The notes: generated from the letters alone by a model not told the origin. A stretch of 64,000 nt of DNA from Przewalskia tangutica (GCA_029844215.1 CM056724.1:86695093-86759092), one strand, 5' to 3'; positions 23,148 to 34,408 are shown, numbered from the stretch's first letter. Numbers and translations: made by a program.

Positions 23148-24880
23148 ATGCGAAGGAGAAGAGAAGCAGATACACTTGTTCCCTTCAACCCGGAGATTGA
23201 AAAGACTTGCAAGCAGAACCGGAGAAACAAATGAATTTTGGCCTTAATAGCAATGGGAGGCTTGCAGAATAACAATGAGATGAACGAAGGGTTAGGTGAT
23301 CATCAACCTAACCAGAGGGTGCCCCAGAGGTTACCAATGGATGTGGAAGAAAGGGTTCAGGTCCAAGCTGAGAGAAGCTTGGGATATTATGTGTTGCCAA
23401 GGGTGAATGGAGCATAGACTTGCATCAGGCTCCCAGCAATAGGAGCAAATAATTTCGAAATCAAGCCTGCGATCCTGAGTATGGTGCAGAATACAGTTCA
23501 ATTTGGAGGGTTGCCATCTGAAGACCCTCATATGCAAATAGCAAATTTCTTAAAGCTATGTGCAACTTTCAAGTATAATGGTGTTACTGACGACGCCATC
23601 CGATTGAGGCTCCTTCCCTTCTCACTCAGGGATAGAGCAAAAGTTTGGTTGAATTCTCTGCCTACAGATTCTATATTCACATGGCAGGAGTTGGCACAGA
23701 AGTTTTTGGCAAAGTTCTTTCTACCGTCCAAAGCAGCTAAGCTGATAGGAGAGTTGAACATTTTTTACCAGGCTGATGGAGAGTCACTCTATGAGGCGTG
23801 GGAGAGATTTAAAGATCTGCAGAGAAAGTGTCCACATCATAGCATTGAGCTGTGGAATTTGATCCATATTTTATACAATGGCTAAGTGGGACCACAAGAA
23901 CCATCATTGACGCAGCTGCAGGTGGAACCTTTATGAAGAAGACAGCACATGAGGCCCATGATTTGCTAGAAGACATGTCCACCAATAACCATGTGACAGA
24001 TGATAGAGGGGTAAGTGGAAGGAGAGCGATAGGAGTTCATGAGATCGATGTCATTACAGCGTTAAATGCACAGGTTGCTCTCTTGACCAAGCAACTACAG
24101 CAGAACACAATGTCAGTAAATGCAATTCAGATGCCAATGAATTGTGAGATTTGTGGGGGTCCTCATACTTTTGATAGGTGCCCATCAGCAGACCCCAACA
24201 ACATCCCTATTGAACAAGCAGAATGTCAGGCAATGGGGAATTACCAAAGGCCCCAGAACAACCCCTATTCAAATACTTACAATCCAGGGTAGAGGAATCA
24301 CCCTAACTTTTCATAGAGGGGTGATCAAGGGCAACAGAACCAGTTCAGAGGCCAATACCAGAATCAGCAACCATTTAACTAGGCCTCATTTTCCCAACAG
24401 TTCAGTACACCTGCTCCACAAGAGAAGCTGACGACCATGAAAGCAAATTTTATTGACACTTACGAATTCACAAACCTAGTTCATGGCAGAGACAAGGTCC
24501 TCTATAAGGAACTTGGAAACCCAGGTGGGACAGCTGGCGAAGATGGCAAATAACAGGTCGCAGGGCCCTCTTCCTAGTAATACAGAGATGAATCCGAGAG
24601 AGCAGTGTCAGGCAGTACAGTTGAGAAGTGGGAAGCAGCTAGAACAACCTACACCTTAGCCTGTGGTAGAACAGAGAGTTGAGCAGAGAGAAGATACATA
24701 AAATGAGGGGGTTACTGAGGACCGCCCTATTTTAGAGAAGGATCCAACAGTTCCAGTGAGGGAATACAAAGAGAAGATTCCTTACCCTCAGAGGTTGCAA
24801 AGGAAAGCAGTTGATAAGCAATTATCCAAGTTCTTTGAGGTATTTAGAAAGCTGCACATTAACATCCCCTTCATTGAGGC
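23148..24880 (+). pseudogene. Athila-type gag of element B
   Basis: The start is the ATG at 23148 (MRRRREADTLVPFNPEIE), in frame with the later body. The capsid region is well kept at 23481-23883: FGGLPSEDPHMQIANF, FKYNGVTDDAIRLRL and DRAKVWLNSLP. A frameshift near 23880 leads into 23852-24292, which holds the zinc knuckle CEICGGPHTFDRC. A second shift near 24470 restores a frame running through GQLAKMANNRSQGPLP to IPYPQRLQRK. In-frame stops at 23232, 24290, 24314, 24380, 24657 and 24699 mostly replace expected Gln, Trp or Arg codons. Gag formed the particle; this copy is dead. It precedes the protease as one polyprotein in complete Athila elements. Confidence 0.88.
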
Positions 24881-24890
24881 GTTGGAGTAA

Positions 24891-25511
24891 ATGCCTACTT
24901 ATTTCAAATTCATGAAGGAAATTCTTGGAAGAAGAGGAAGTTAGCTGAGTATGAGACAGTGGCATTGACAGAGGAATGCAGTGCCATCTTGCAGAAGAAA
25001 CTGCCTCCCAAGCTTAAGGATCCAGGGAGCTTCACATTGCCTTGCACAATTGGTAGGGTGACATGTAACAGGGCCCTGTGTGATTTGGGGGCCAACATAA
25101 ATCTCATGCCCTTGTCCGTTTTCAAGAGGTTGGGCTTGGGTGAAGCCAAACCAACCACAGTGAACTTGCAGTTGGCGGATAGGACAATGGTGCATCCCAG
25201 GGGAATAATTAAAGATGTATTGGTTAAGGTGGGAAAATTCTTATTTCCTGCAGACTTCTTCATCCTTGATATGGAAGAAGATGATGAAATCCCTATCATC
25301 TTGGGAAGACCATTCTTAGCAACTGGGAGAGCCTTGATTGATGTGGAAAAGGGCGCTGAAACTCAGAGTTGAGGATGAAGATATGGTGTTCAAGGTGTTT
25401 AAACACATCATTGAACCCCACCATAAGTGTTTTGCAACAAGATCGTTAGCACATCGGCGCCAAGACGCCAAAGAGAAGGAAATCGATGCACAAGACAGTG
25501 AGCAACGCTAA
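24891..25511 (+). pseudogene. Athila-type aspartic protease of element B
   Basis: The open part 24959-25372 (137 aa) has the retropepsin core CDLGANINLMPLSVF, with the DLGA active-site form usual for Athila, the flap region GLGEAKPTTVNLQLAD, and the ILGRPFLATGRALIDVE block near its C-terminus. A frameshift near 25350 joins it to VEDEDMVFKVFKHI, which ends at a TAA at 25509. In complete elements the frame would continue into RT; here it stops and pol is missing. The protease would cleave the gag-pol polyprotein in particles. A shift near 24945 separates it from gag. Confidence 0.88.
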
Positions 25512-26106
25512 ACCTTCTCTTGAGAAAAAAGAGAAAAAGAAAAACAGAAGGCGAAAGAGAAAAATGATTATAAAATGGGTAGGCTGTCGGGTTAAGTTAC
25601 CACATGCCTCTTGATAAGGAACATGCGTCCAACTAAAAGATGTTAAAGACAGCGCTACTTAGGAGGCAACCCAAGGTTTTTAAATTTATGCAATTTAGTT
25701 TTAGTTAGAACAGTCTCACGGAAGGTATTGTTTACATGTTGTGATGACAGGTACAGGGCTAAAAAGTGGAGGACGAAAAACGTGAGAGAGGAAGGAAATT
25801 GGCTCGGCTTCCACCAGAAGGCCATGGCGCCGAGAATGCAGATAGCCGCAGGAAGTTCGGCGCCGAAAGTCCAGAAGGTCTCTGAAGTTTGGGCGCCACG
25901 GCGCCAAATCAGAGCTCCACGGTGCCGGAAGTTCAGAGGGTCGCAGATGTTTGGGTGCCATGGCGCCGATCTCAGGGCCGTGGCACCGCGACGGAAAAAT
26001 TGAAATTAAATGAACCATAATTCGATTTCCCCTCTCCAAATCAAAACCCAAAACCCTTCCTCTCTTTCCAAAACCCACGAAATCAGCCTACATTACTCAA
26101 AATCTT
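25512..26106 (+). other. Post-pol spacer of B with GGCGCC palindromes
   Basis: Contains ATGCCTCTTGATAAGGA and GGAGGCAACCCAAGG, normally found after Athila integrase, then a tract at 25815-25995 with repeated GGCGCC, CACGGCGCC and CCATGGCGCCG palindromes spaced about 40 bases apart. No protein is recognisable. D inserted at 26106. Confidence 0.65.
26102..26106. repeat. Target-site duplication, left copy (element D)
   Basis: ATCTT, identical to 34404-34408. Confidence 0.92.
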
Positions 26107-26324
26107 TGTTACACCCCGTAAGTCCAGGACATGTATAAGAGAATGTACGTAAGGAAACAAGACTTGGAAATTAGTACGAAAGGAAGAATTTTTTTTCCGA
26201 CGGAAAACCTTTCGGACGTCGGAAAGGAAAAATGTTCGTTATTGAGAATTGGATTCTCAAAATGCATTATTTGAAGAGTATGGGACTTGTTAATATTATG
26301 GAAATTTATTTTTACAGATTTGGT

Positions 26325-26411
26325 CACGTGGGGCCCACCCGAGGAATTTTACGTTTTGTGGGGCCCACGAGGGTTACGGAATTTTATGGACGAATGAGAG
26401 GGCGACACGTG
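26325..26411 (+). promoter_or_regulatory. G-box and TCP-type palindrome cluster, D 5' LTR
   Basis: CACGTG at 26325-26330 overlaps GTGGGGCCCAC at 26328-26338; a second GTGGGGCCCAC is at 26358-26368 and a second CACGTGGC at 26406. CACGTG is the G-box/ABRE core of bZIP and bHLH factors, and GTGGGNCCCAC is the class I TCP site. Binding is inferred, not shown. Confidence 0.6.
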
Positions 26412-27835
26412 GCACCCCCACATGGTCTTGGTCGAATTATTCCAAGGGTAAAATGGTCATTTACCATGGTGGAAGATAAGTCTTGCTAAGCTTGACATTG
26501 TTGACTTGTCAACTTGCCACATAAGCTTGATCCATGTGATTTTCATCTTAGCCTTACAAGTGTTATTATCCAAGCCCTCCATTATGTTATTAGTATACTA
26601 CTTGTGCAAGACTAGCTCATTTACACTTAGAATTATTTGAAAAACTTTGAAGACTCCACTAAGAGCTCTCGGCCAAAGGGTTTTTTTTTAGAGACAAATT
26701 TTGTAGTTTTGATCCATTAGCCACAAGACTTAAACCCAAGGTTCCTAAGAGTGTTGTAAGGATATCTCAATAGAAAGATTTCGGAAAAAACGTATTTTCA
26801 CGTTAGTCGCAAGGCGGAAACTAAGGGAGTTCTTCAACTTTGAAGTTGGAACTTGAAGATGGGTTCTTCATAGGCTTCTAAGGAAGTGCTGCCCGATTTT
26901 CCGTAGAATTAGAGACTAAATAAATACTTAGTATTATTCTACATAGGGACTAGAAGTTGATAGTCTTGTTGTGACCATTTTAGGTTGACACTTCTACGTA
27001 CGGCGTATTCGGCTTAGCTTGAGGATTTAGCCGAAAAGGTATGTGAACTATCTCCTCTTCTAGCATGATTCCTTAGAATAAAGAAAGTAAGTTCTACTCC
27101 TTGAATGATCCATTCCTTTCTTGTATTTGGATTGCCTAAAATAGAATTTGTTCTATGTACTTCCTTGAGTGTACTTTGATGTTTAAATTGTAAGTTGTAT
27201 AATCCATTTCCTTAGTGAAGTTTGGATTCTTAAAAGTGAAGGTATTTTTCTTAAAGTACATAGAGACTTGAAAAGGAAGTGGTTTCCAAATCTTTTGTCT
27301 AGTGCCTTAGTTCCAAAAATCCTAAAGGTCATTATAATGACTTTAGGGGAGTTAAAGGAGTGATTTACTTATTTGATTTAAAAGAGGAGAAATGACATGA
27401 TTTAAGAGAAGTAACTTGTGTTAAGGGTGAAGTTACTTGAGGTTTAAAAAGTAGAAGAAAACTTGTTTTCTAACTATTAAGAGACTTGAAGTATTTTGAA
27501 AGTTAAGAACTTGATTTGTAAGTATGTGATACTTGGTTTTAATAGTATAAGTCTCTTGGCTATCAAGGAATGGATATGTCTAAAACCATAAAAGGGTTAT
27601 AACGCTTTATGGGAAGTTGGTTATAACGCTTTATGGGCGGTTTAGAAATTTGTCTATTTTGATTAATCGCATAAGTTGCCTAGATTGTGAAAATTTGGAG
27701 TTACTTGATTTCAAGCTTTGAAATGAGTTTTCTAAAAGTGTAGTAACTTACTTTGAAAAATAGACACGCTGATACTACGGTGTTAGTATCTTGGGGCTTT
27801 ACATAGAAAGGAGTCTTTTATAAAAGAATGTACGT

Positions 27836-28440
27836 ATGTAGTACTTTGGCTTGATAAATTGAGAATTTGTCTAAGTGTGCCTTGATAAGTACTTTGACTT
27901 GTTAAAAGAGAATTATTTTATGTATGCCTTGATTAGTACTTTGGCTTGATAAATTGAGAATTTGTCTAAGTGTGCCTTGATAAGTACTTTGACTTGTTAA
28001 AAGAGAATTATTCTATGTATGCCTTGATTAGTACTTTGGCTTGATAAATTGAGAATTTGTCTAAGTGTGCCTTGATAAGTACTTTGACTTGTTAAAAGAG
28101 AATTATTCTATGTATGCCTTGATTAGTACTTTGGCTTGATAAATTGAGAATTTGTCTAAGTGTGCCTTGATAAGTACTTTGACTTGTTAAAAGAGAATTA
28201 TTCTATGTATGCCTTGATTAGTACTTTGGCTTGATAAATTGAGAATTTGTCTAAGTGTGCCTTGATAAGTACTTTGACTTGTTAAAAGAGAATTATTCTA
28301 TGTATGCCTTGATTAGTACTTTGGCTTGATAAATTGAGAATTTGTCTAAGTGTGCCTTGATAAGTACTTTGGCTTGTTAAAGAGAATTATTCTAAGTGTG
28401 CCTTGGTAAGGACTTTGGCTTGTAATTAAGGATTTGCCTA
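27836..28440 (+). repeat. About 95-bp minisatellite in D 5' LTR
   Basis: Roughly six units of GTACTTTGGCTTGATAAATT, then GAATTTGTCTAAGTGTGCC, then TACTTTGACTTGTTAAAAGA, then ATTCTATGTATGCC. Each unit consists of two related half-units of about 48 bases. Units are nearly identical. Confidence 0.9.
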
Positions 28441-28534
28441 TGTGTGCTGGAAATAGTCGGTTGTGCTATTGTTATATCGGTCGTTTGGTCATTCCCGGGT
28501 TGGTGGCATTTGCATAATTCGTGGATTTGCTACC

Positions 28535-28710
28535 CACGATGCGAGGAATACCTACGCGAGTCCGTAGGGCTTACGCGGTGAAATAGTCCCACGCGGCGGT
28601 CCACCTATGCGAGGAATACCTCACGCGAGTCCGTGGGCTTACGCGGTGAAATAGTCCTATGCGAGGAATACCTCACGCGGGTCCACGCGCCTACGCGGTG
28701 AAATAGTCCC
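28535..28710 (+). repeat. GC-rich short tandem repeat in D 5' LTR
   Basis: About three copies of ATGCGAGGAATACCTCACGC, then GGCTTACGCGGTGAAATAGT. CpG-rich, in contrast with the AT-rich array before it. Related motifs (ATACCTCACG, ATGCGG) occur in element I near 59600-59850. Confidence 0.75.
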
Positions 28711-29192
28711 GCGAGTAGGATGGCTAAATGATCCGCGCGGATGGTCTGTTTTGATCATGAGCTTCCTAGTTTATATTGTAAGGTTACTATCGTTTACTCT
28801 CATTGTTAGTAAGGCACAATGTGTTGTAATTTGATTATCATATATGTCCCCGATTTGTTTGTGTTACTCTATGGTCATGCTTTACGATGTGGGATTCCGG
28901 GCATGAGACCACGTGGTATTTAGGACACGTGGACCGGTGTTCATGTATCCTTATTGGTGTTATTACATCATGGATGAAGCGGTGAGGAAGGATTCCACGG
29001 GCATGATTGATATTATGGGCGTGAGACCCATGGCTATATTGAGTAATGACTTTGAGGGCCTGCGTCCCTGACTTGATATGACTGCTTATGTGTTATGTAC
29101 TGTAGGTTGGATATCATACATGTCTCCTGCTTTGTTTAGACTGTTATGATTTTATTACGCTTCATCGTTCACATACTGTACATTCTTCAGAT

Positions 29193-29226
29193 CGACCTCC
29201 TTCGGGGGGCTGCGTTCATGCCGCAG
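29193..29226 (+). promoter_or_regulatory. Group-conserved GC-rich LTR block in D
   Basis: CGACCTCCTTCGGGGGGCTG, then CGTTCATGCCGCAGG; the same block as 3617-3650 and 60263-60297. The copy in the D 3' LTR (near 33997-34030) is damaged by small deletions. Confidence 0.6.
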
Positions 29227-29566
29227 GTTTAGGTACGCAGTTTGGTGATCGGCAGGTGTAGGACCCTGCTCAGAGTTTTTGGATAGCTCCTTCTGTTCGG
29301 GAGTTTATCTTTTTGGTATAAGTTCTTTGATGCATGTGCTTTTATGCGATTATGGGTACGGCGGGGCCTTGTCCCGTCATAGTTCAGTTTAACTCCTAGA
29401 GGTCTGTATTCATATGTGGGATTGGACTCATGTACGGTGTAGTGTCTTTTGTTTATGTATTATATGGCAGCCTAGTCGGCTTTGCCTTGCACGTACGTTG
29501 GTTTTAAAAGAAAAAAAAATGAGCTGTTATTAATTTCCGCAATGTACTTAGTTGTTAAGGTAGAAG

Positions 29567-29585
29567 GGTGCCCAGGTAGGGCACC
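29567..29585 (+). other. U5 hairpin at D LTR end
   Basis: GGTGCCC-AGGTA-GGGCACC, identical to the hairpin of E. Confidence 0.7.
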
Positions 29586-29618
29586 AGTCACGGGCCCGGG
29601 GTTCGGGGTGTGACAGAG

Positions 29619-29630
29619 TGGTATCAAAGC
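29619..29630 (+). other. Primer-binding site of D
   Basis: TGGTATCAAAGC, one mismatch to the initiator-Met type site used by the other members. Confidence 0.88.
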
Positions 29631-29681
29631 AGTCAGTCCTCGGAATGTCTACAGACCGTGTCTAGTAGAGTCTTGATTATC

Positions 29682-29701
29682 GGTGTGTTGCGCGCCACAC
29701 C
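29682..29701 (+). other. Putative RNA dimerisation stem-loop of D (GCGCGC loop)
   Basis: GGTGTG-TTGCGCGC-CACACC: the same stem as E, but with the loop palindrome GCGCGC (29690-29695) instead of GTGCAC. Two changes at symmetric positions keep the loop self-complementary. Confidence 0.62.
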
Positions 29702-29820
29702 CATAAGCAGGAGGCTACAGGACATTTAGGAGTTGGTTTCTATTCTTCTCACTCTAAGATCGTGCCATAGAGCTGTGTTAGTAAGATAATTCCTCTCTGA
29801 CGTATTGTTGTGTTACAGTT

Positions 29821-30060
29821 ATGCCTCCAAGGAGGGCAACAGCCGCCCAAAAGGGCAAAGGAGTAGCAGGAGCTACTAGTCAGACTCAGAGAGTTGATAG
29901 GGCTTATGCCCAGGTTATACCGGATGTTGTTCGCGATCGGCGAAGTTCTTTGCGCGAGTTTTGAGACCCCAAAGACACGAGCCTCCGCTTTCGGTTAGGA
30001 GAAGACTATAGGGTCATGAGGGAAGCAGTTATGTTATTGACCAAGATAGCGGTGCTAGCA
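29821..30060 (+). pseudogene. gag N-terminal relic of D
   Basis: ATG at 29821 begins MPPRRATAAQKGKG, the same basic N-terminus as gag of G, H and I (MPxRKAxRAQKGK). Weak similarity to the EMAQLLARIVA region appears near 30017-30060, out of frame. The rest of gag is missing, including the capsid core and zinc knuckles. Confidence 0.7.
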
Positions 30061-30879
30061 GTTGTAAGTGATAGTACCCCAGAGGTAGGGATACTTTGAT
30101 TAGTAAAGTGAGAAGTAAGAATGTTGACAAGAATGATAGGTGAACTGAGACTATAAGTTGTATAAAGTTCACAAGTTGTAATTACCCCGTATAAGTGTAA
30201 GACCGATAGGGAAGATTGTGCAGTAGAAATACTTTGGCTTATGTGAAGAACCTCTAGTGAATAGGGGGTAGGGTAAGAAGTACCTTGAGATAAGAGAGAG
30301 ATTTATTTCAGACTAAGAATGAGAAGTTAAGTGTGACGGTGAGTCGGGTTATGGACTCATTTCGGGTCAGCCGATAGTATGGAATGGGGTAATGTCAGTT
30401 AGAAATGGTCCCGTTATGTGATAGGGTCCTGAGGATGTCAGGCCCAAGTTTAGTTAATCGTTGTACGAGTTCGTGGATGCGTTCCACCGGAACTAGGTCG
30501 TAAGGACCGAGAAGAGCCTTAGAAGAAATTCAAGTAGCATAATGGCCAAGATTGGTTAGTAACTCCAAGGATTTGGAGAACAGAAACAATATTTGAGGTT
30601 TTGTGCGTGTACTAGATAAGTTTGAAAGTACGAGAAAGTATGACAAGTAAGGAAGAAAGGAACCTCTAAGGATCCCGTGTTTGAGGAGACTGTAACCTTC
30701 GAGTTTTGTGAGAAGGGACCACGGACGAAAGGTCCATTGTTATGTCTACGTATGATATGGTGGCCATGTGTGGCATCGTTGGTCTTGTGCAGTTTTGATT
30801 GTTAGGCATAGTATAGAGTTTATGCCGGAGTTTGTATAGCTTGACAACCGACTAAGAACATTCGGGGACGAATGTTTCT
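30061..30879 (+). other. Conserved non-coding tract of D
   Basis: No coding signal. It shares blocks with the post-gag tracts of A, G, H and I, for example TACGAGTTCGTGGATGCGTT near 30465, and AGGATGTCAGGCCCAAGTTT. Kept although gag itself is lost. Confidence 0.6.
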
Positions 30880-30892
30880 AAGGGGGGAAGAA
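30880..30892 (+). other. Polypurine tract of D
   Basis: AAGGGGGGAAGAA abutting the 3' LTR. Confidence 0.9.
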
Positions 30893-31110
30893 TGTTACAC
30901 CCCGTAAGTCCAGGACATGTATAAGAGAATGTACGTAAGGAAACAAGACTTGGAAATTAGTACGAAAGGAAGAATTGTTTTTCCGACGGAAAACCTTCCG
31001 GACGTCGGAAAGGAAAAATGTTCGTTATTGAGAATTGGATTCTCAAAATGCATTATTTGAAGAGTATGGGACTTGTTAATATTATGGAAATTTATTTTTA
31101 CGGATTTGGT

Positions 31111-31197
31111 CACGTGGGGCCCACCCGAGGAATTTTACGTTTTGTGGGGCCCACGAGGGTTACGGAATTTTATGGACGAATGAGAGGGCGACACGTG
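31111..31197 (+). promoter_or_regulatory. G-box and TCP-type palindrome cluster, D 3' LTR
   Basis: Same arrangement as 26325-26411: CACGTG overlapping GTGGGGCCCAC, a second GTGGGGCCCAC, and CACGTGGC. Confidence 0.6.
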
Positions 31198-32624
31198 GCA
31201 CCCCCACATGGTCTTGGTCGAATTATTCCAAGGGTAAAATGGTCATTTACCATGGTGGAAGATAAGTCTTGCTAAGCTTGACATTGTTGACTTGTCAACT
31301 TGCCACATAAGCTTGATCCATGTGATTTTCATCTTAGCCTTACAAGTGTTATTATCCAAGCCCTCCATTATGTTATTAGTATACTACTTGTGCAAGACTA
31401 GCTCATTTACACTTAGAATTATTTGAAAAACTTTGAAGACTCCACTAAGAGCTCTCGGCCAAAGGGTTTTTTTTAGAGACAAATTTTGTAGTTTTGATCC
31501 ATTAGCCACAAGACTTAAACCCAAGGTTCCTAAGAGTGTTGTAAGGATATCTCAATAGAAAGATTTCGGAAAAAACGTATTTTCACGTTAGTCGCAATGA
31601 AACTAAGGGAGTTCTTCAACTTTGAAGTTGGAACTTGAAGATGGGTTCTTCATAGGCTTCTAAGGAAGTGCTGCCCGATTTTCCGTAGAATTAGAGACTA
31701 AATAAATACTTAGTATTATTCTACATAGGGACTAGAAGTTGATAGTCTTGTTGTGACCATTTTAGGTTGACACTTCTACGTACGGCGTATTCGGCTTAGC
31801 TTGAGGATTTAGTAGAAAAGGTATGTGAACTATCTCCTTCTAGCATGATTCCTTAGAATAAAGAAAGTAAGTTCTACTCCTTGAATGATCCATTCCTTGC
31901 TTGTATTTGGATTGCCTAAAATAGAATTTGTTCTATGTACTTCCTTGAGTGTACTTTGATGTTTAAATTGTAAGTTGTATAATCCATTTCCTTAGTGAAG
32001 TTTGGATTCTTAAAAGTGAAGGTATTTTTCTTAAAGTACATAGAGACTTGAAAAGGAAGTGGTTTCCAAATCTTTTGGCTAGTGCCTTAGTTCAAAAATC
32101 CTAAAGGTCATTATAATGACTTTAGAAGTCAAAGGAGTGATTTACTTATTTGATTTAAAAGAGGAGAAATGACATGATTTAAGAGAAGTAACTTGTGTTA
32201 AGGGTGAAGTTACTTGAGGTTTAAAAAGTAGAAGAAAACTTGTTTTCTAACTATTAAGAGACTTGAAGTATTTTGAAAGTTAAGAACTTGATTTGTAAGT
32301 ATGTGATACTTGGTTTTAATAGTATAAGTCTCTTGGCTATTGAAGGAATGGATATGTCTAAAACCATAAAGGGTTATAACGGCTTTATGGGAAGTTGGTT
32401 ATAACGGCTTTATGGACGGTTTAGAAATTTGTCTATTTTGATTAATCGGCATAAGTTGCCTAGATTGTGAAAATTTGGAGTTACTTGATTTCAAGCTTTG
32501 AAATGAGTTTTCTAAAAGTGTAGTAACTTACTTTGAAAAATAGACACACCTTGATACTACGGGTATTAGTATCTTGGGGCTTTACATAGAAAGGAGTCTT
32601 TTATAAAAGAATGTACGTATGTAG

Positions 32625-33180
32625 TACTTTGGCTTGATAAATTGAGAATTTGTCTAAGTGTGCCTTGATAAGTACTTTGACTTGTTAAAAGAGAATTATT
32701 CTATGTATGCCTTGATTAGTACATTGGCTTGATAAATTGAGAATTTGTCTAAGTGTGCCTTGATAAGTACTTTGACTTGTTAAAAGAGAATTATTCTATG
32801 TATGCCTTGATTAGTACTTTGGCTTGATAAATTGAGAATTTGTCTAAGTGTGCCTTGATAAGTACTTTGACTTGTTAAAAGAGAATTATTCTATGTATGC
32901 CTTGATTAGTACTTTGGCTTGATAAATTGAGAATTTGTCTAAGTGTGCCTTGATAAGTACTTTGACTTGTTAAAAGAGAATTATTCTATGTATGCCTTGA
33001 TTAGTACTTTGGCTTGATAAATTGAGAATTTGTCTAAGTGTGCCTTGATAAGTACTTTGACTTGTTAAAAGAGAATTATTCTATGTATGCCTTGATTAGT
33101 ACTTTGGCTTGATAAATTGAGAATTTGTCTAAGTGTGCCTTGATAAGTACTTTGGCTTGTTAAAGAGAATTATTCTAAGT
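32625..33180 (+). repeat. About 95-bp minisatellite in D 3' LTR
   Basis: Same unit and a similar copy number (about six) as 27836-28440, unlike element A, where the two LTRs differ clearly in copy number. Confidence 0.9.
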
Positions 33181-33314
33181 GTGCCTTGGTAAGGACTTTG
33201 GCTTGTAATTAAGGATTTGCCTATGTGCCGGAAATAGCGGTTGTGTGCTATTGTTATATCGGTCGTTCGGTCATTCCGGGTTGGTGGCATTTGCATAATT
33301 AGTGGATTTGCTAC

Positions 33315-33500
33315 CCACGATGCGAGGAATACCTCATGCGAGTCCGTAGGGCTTATGCGCGGTGAAATAGTCCCACGCGGCGGGTCCACCTATGTGAGGA
33401 ATACCTCACGAGTCCGTGGGCTTACGCGGGTGAAATAGTCCTATGCGAGGAATACCTCACGCCGGTCCACGCGCCTATCACGCGGTGAAATAGTCCCAGG
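33315..33500 (+). repeat. GC-rich short tandem repeat in D 3' LTR
   Basis: Partner of 28535-28710, with several small indels between the copies. Confidence 0.72.
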
Positions 33501-34403
33501 AGTAGGATGACTAAATGATACTGCGGGCGGATGGTCCTGTTTTGATCATGAGCTTCCTAGTTTATATTGTAAGGATACTACTGTTTACTCTCATTGTTAG
33601 TAAGGCACAATGTGTTGTAATTTGATTATCATATATGTCCCCGGATTTGTTTGTGTTACCCTATGGTCATGCTTTTACGATGTGGGATTCCGGGGCATGA
33701 GACCACGTGGTATTTAGGACACAGGTGGGACTGGGTGTTCATGTATCCTTATTGGTGTTATTACATCATGGACTGCCGACAGTGAGGAAGGATTCCACGG
33801 GCATGATTGATATTATGGGCGTGAGACCCATGGCTATATTGAGTAATGACTTTGAGGGCCTGCGTCCCTGACTTGATATGACTGCTTATGTGTTATGTAC
33901 TGTAGGTTGGATATCATACATGTCTCCTGCTTTGTTTAGACTGTTATGATTTTATCACAAGATTTCATCGCTCACATACTTGGTACATTCTTCGCATCGA
34001 CCTCATTCGGGGCCGCGTCATGCCGCATGTTTAGGTACGCAGATTTGGTGATCGGCAGTGTAGGACCGCCGTAGTTTTGGATAGCTCCTTCGCTCGGAGT
34101 TTATCTTTTTGGTATAAGTTCTTTCGATGCAGCTTTTGTACGATTATGGGTACGCGGGCCTTGTCCCGTCATAGTTGATTTAACTCCTAGAGGTGCGTAT
34201 TCACGTGGATTGGACTCATGTACGGTGTAGTGTCTTTTGTTTATGTATTATATGGCAGTCTAGTCGGCTTTGCCTTGCACGTACGTTGGTTTTAAAAGAA
34301 AAAAAAATGAGCTGTTATTAATTTCCGCAATGTACTTAGTTGTTAAGGTAGAAGGGTGCCCAGGTAGGGCACCAGTCACGGGCCCGGGGTTCGGGGTGTG
34401 ACA

Positions 34404-34408
34404 ATCTT
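34404..34408. repeat. Target-site duplication, right copy (element D)
   Basis: ATCTT, identical to 26102-26106. Confidence 0.92.

Larger units (their letters stand above)
26107..29615 (+). repeat. 5' LTR of element D
   Basis: From TGTTACACCCC to GGTGTGACA. It carries a cluster of G-box and TCP-type palindromes, a roughly 95-bp minisatellite, a GC-rich short repeat, the conserved GC-rich block at 29193-29226 and the U5 hairpin. Includes an 85-residue ORF (26232-26489) without recognisable domains, which I do not regard as a gene. Confidence 0.92.
26107..34403 (+). mobile_element. Element D: complete long-LTR element with minimal interior
   Basis: Two 3.5 kb LTRs (TGTTACACCCCGTAAG ... GGGGTGTGACA) with perfect ATCTT target duplications flank an interior of only 1,277 bases. 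The interior has a primer site, the group leader with stem-loop, a gag N-terminal relic, a non-coding tract and a PPT, and no pol. LTRs make up about 85 percent of the element. It is a LARD-like non-autonomous element nested in B, so it is younger than B. The two LTRs look very alike apart from short indels in GC-rich parts. Confidence 0.93.
30893..34403 (+). repeat. 3' LTR of element D
   Basis: Full-length partner of 26107-29615, with the same promoter cluster, arrays and end. Differences concentrate as 1-5 base indels in GC-rich stretches, notably 33960-34210. Confidence 0.92.

Noticed and set aside
26232..26489. 85-aa ORF, almost identical copy at 31018-31275
   Set aside because: The duplication is due to the two LTRs of D. 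It runs across the G-box/TCP cluster, has no recognisable domain, and is not kept in G or H.
27836..28440. Regularly spaced near-identical repeats that might look like a CRISPR array
   Set aside because: Direct tandem repeats without unique spacers, inside a plant LTR, repeated in the partner LTR.
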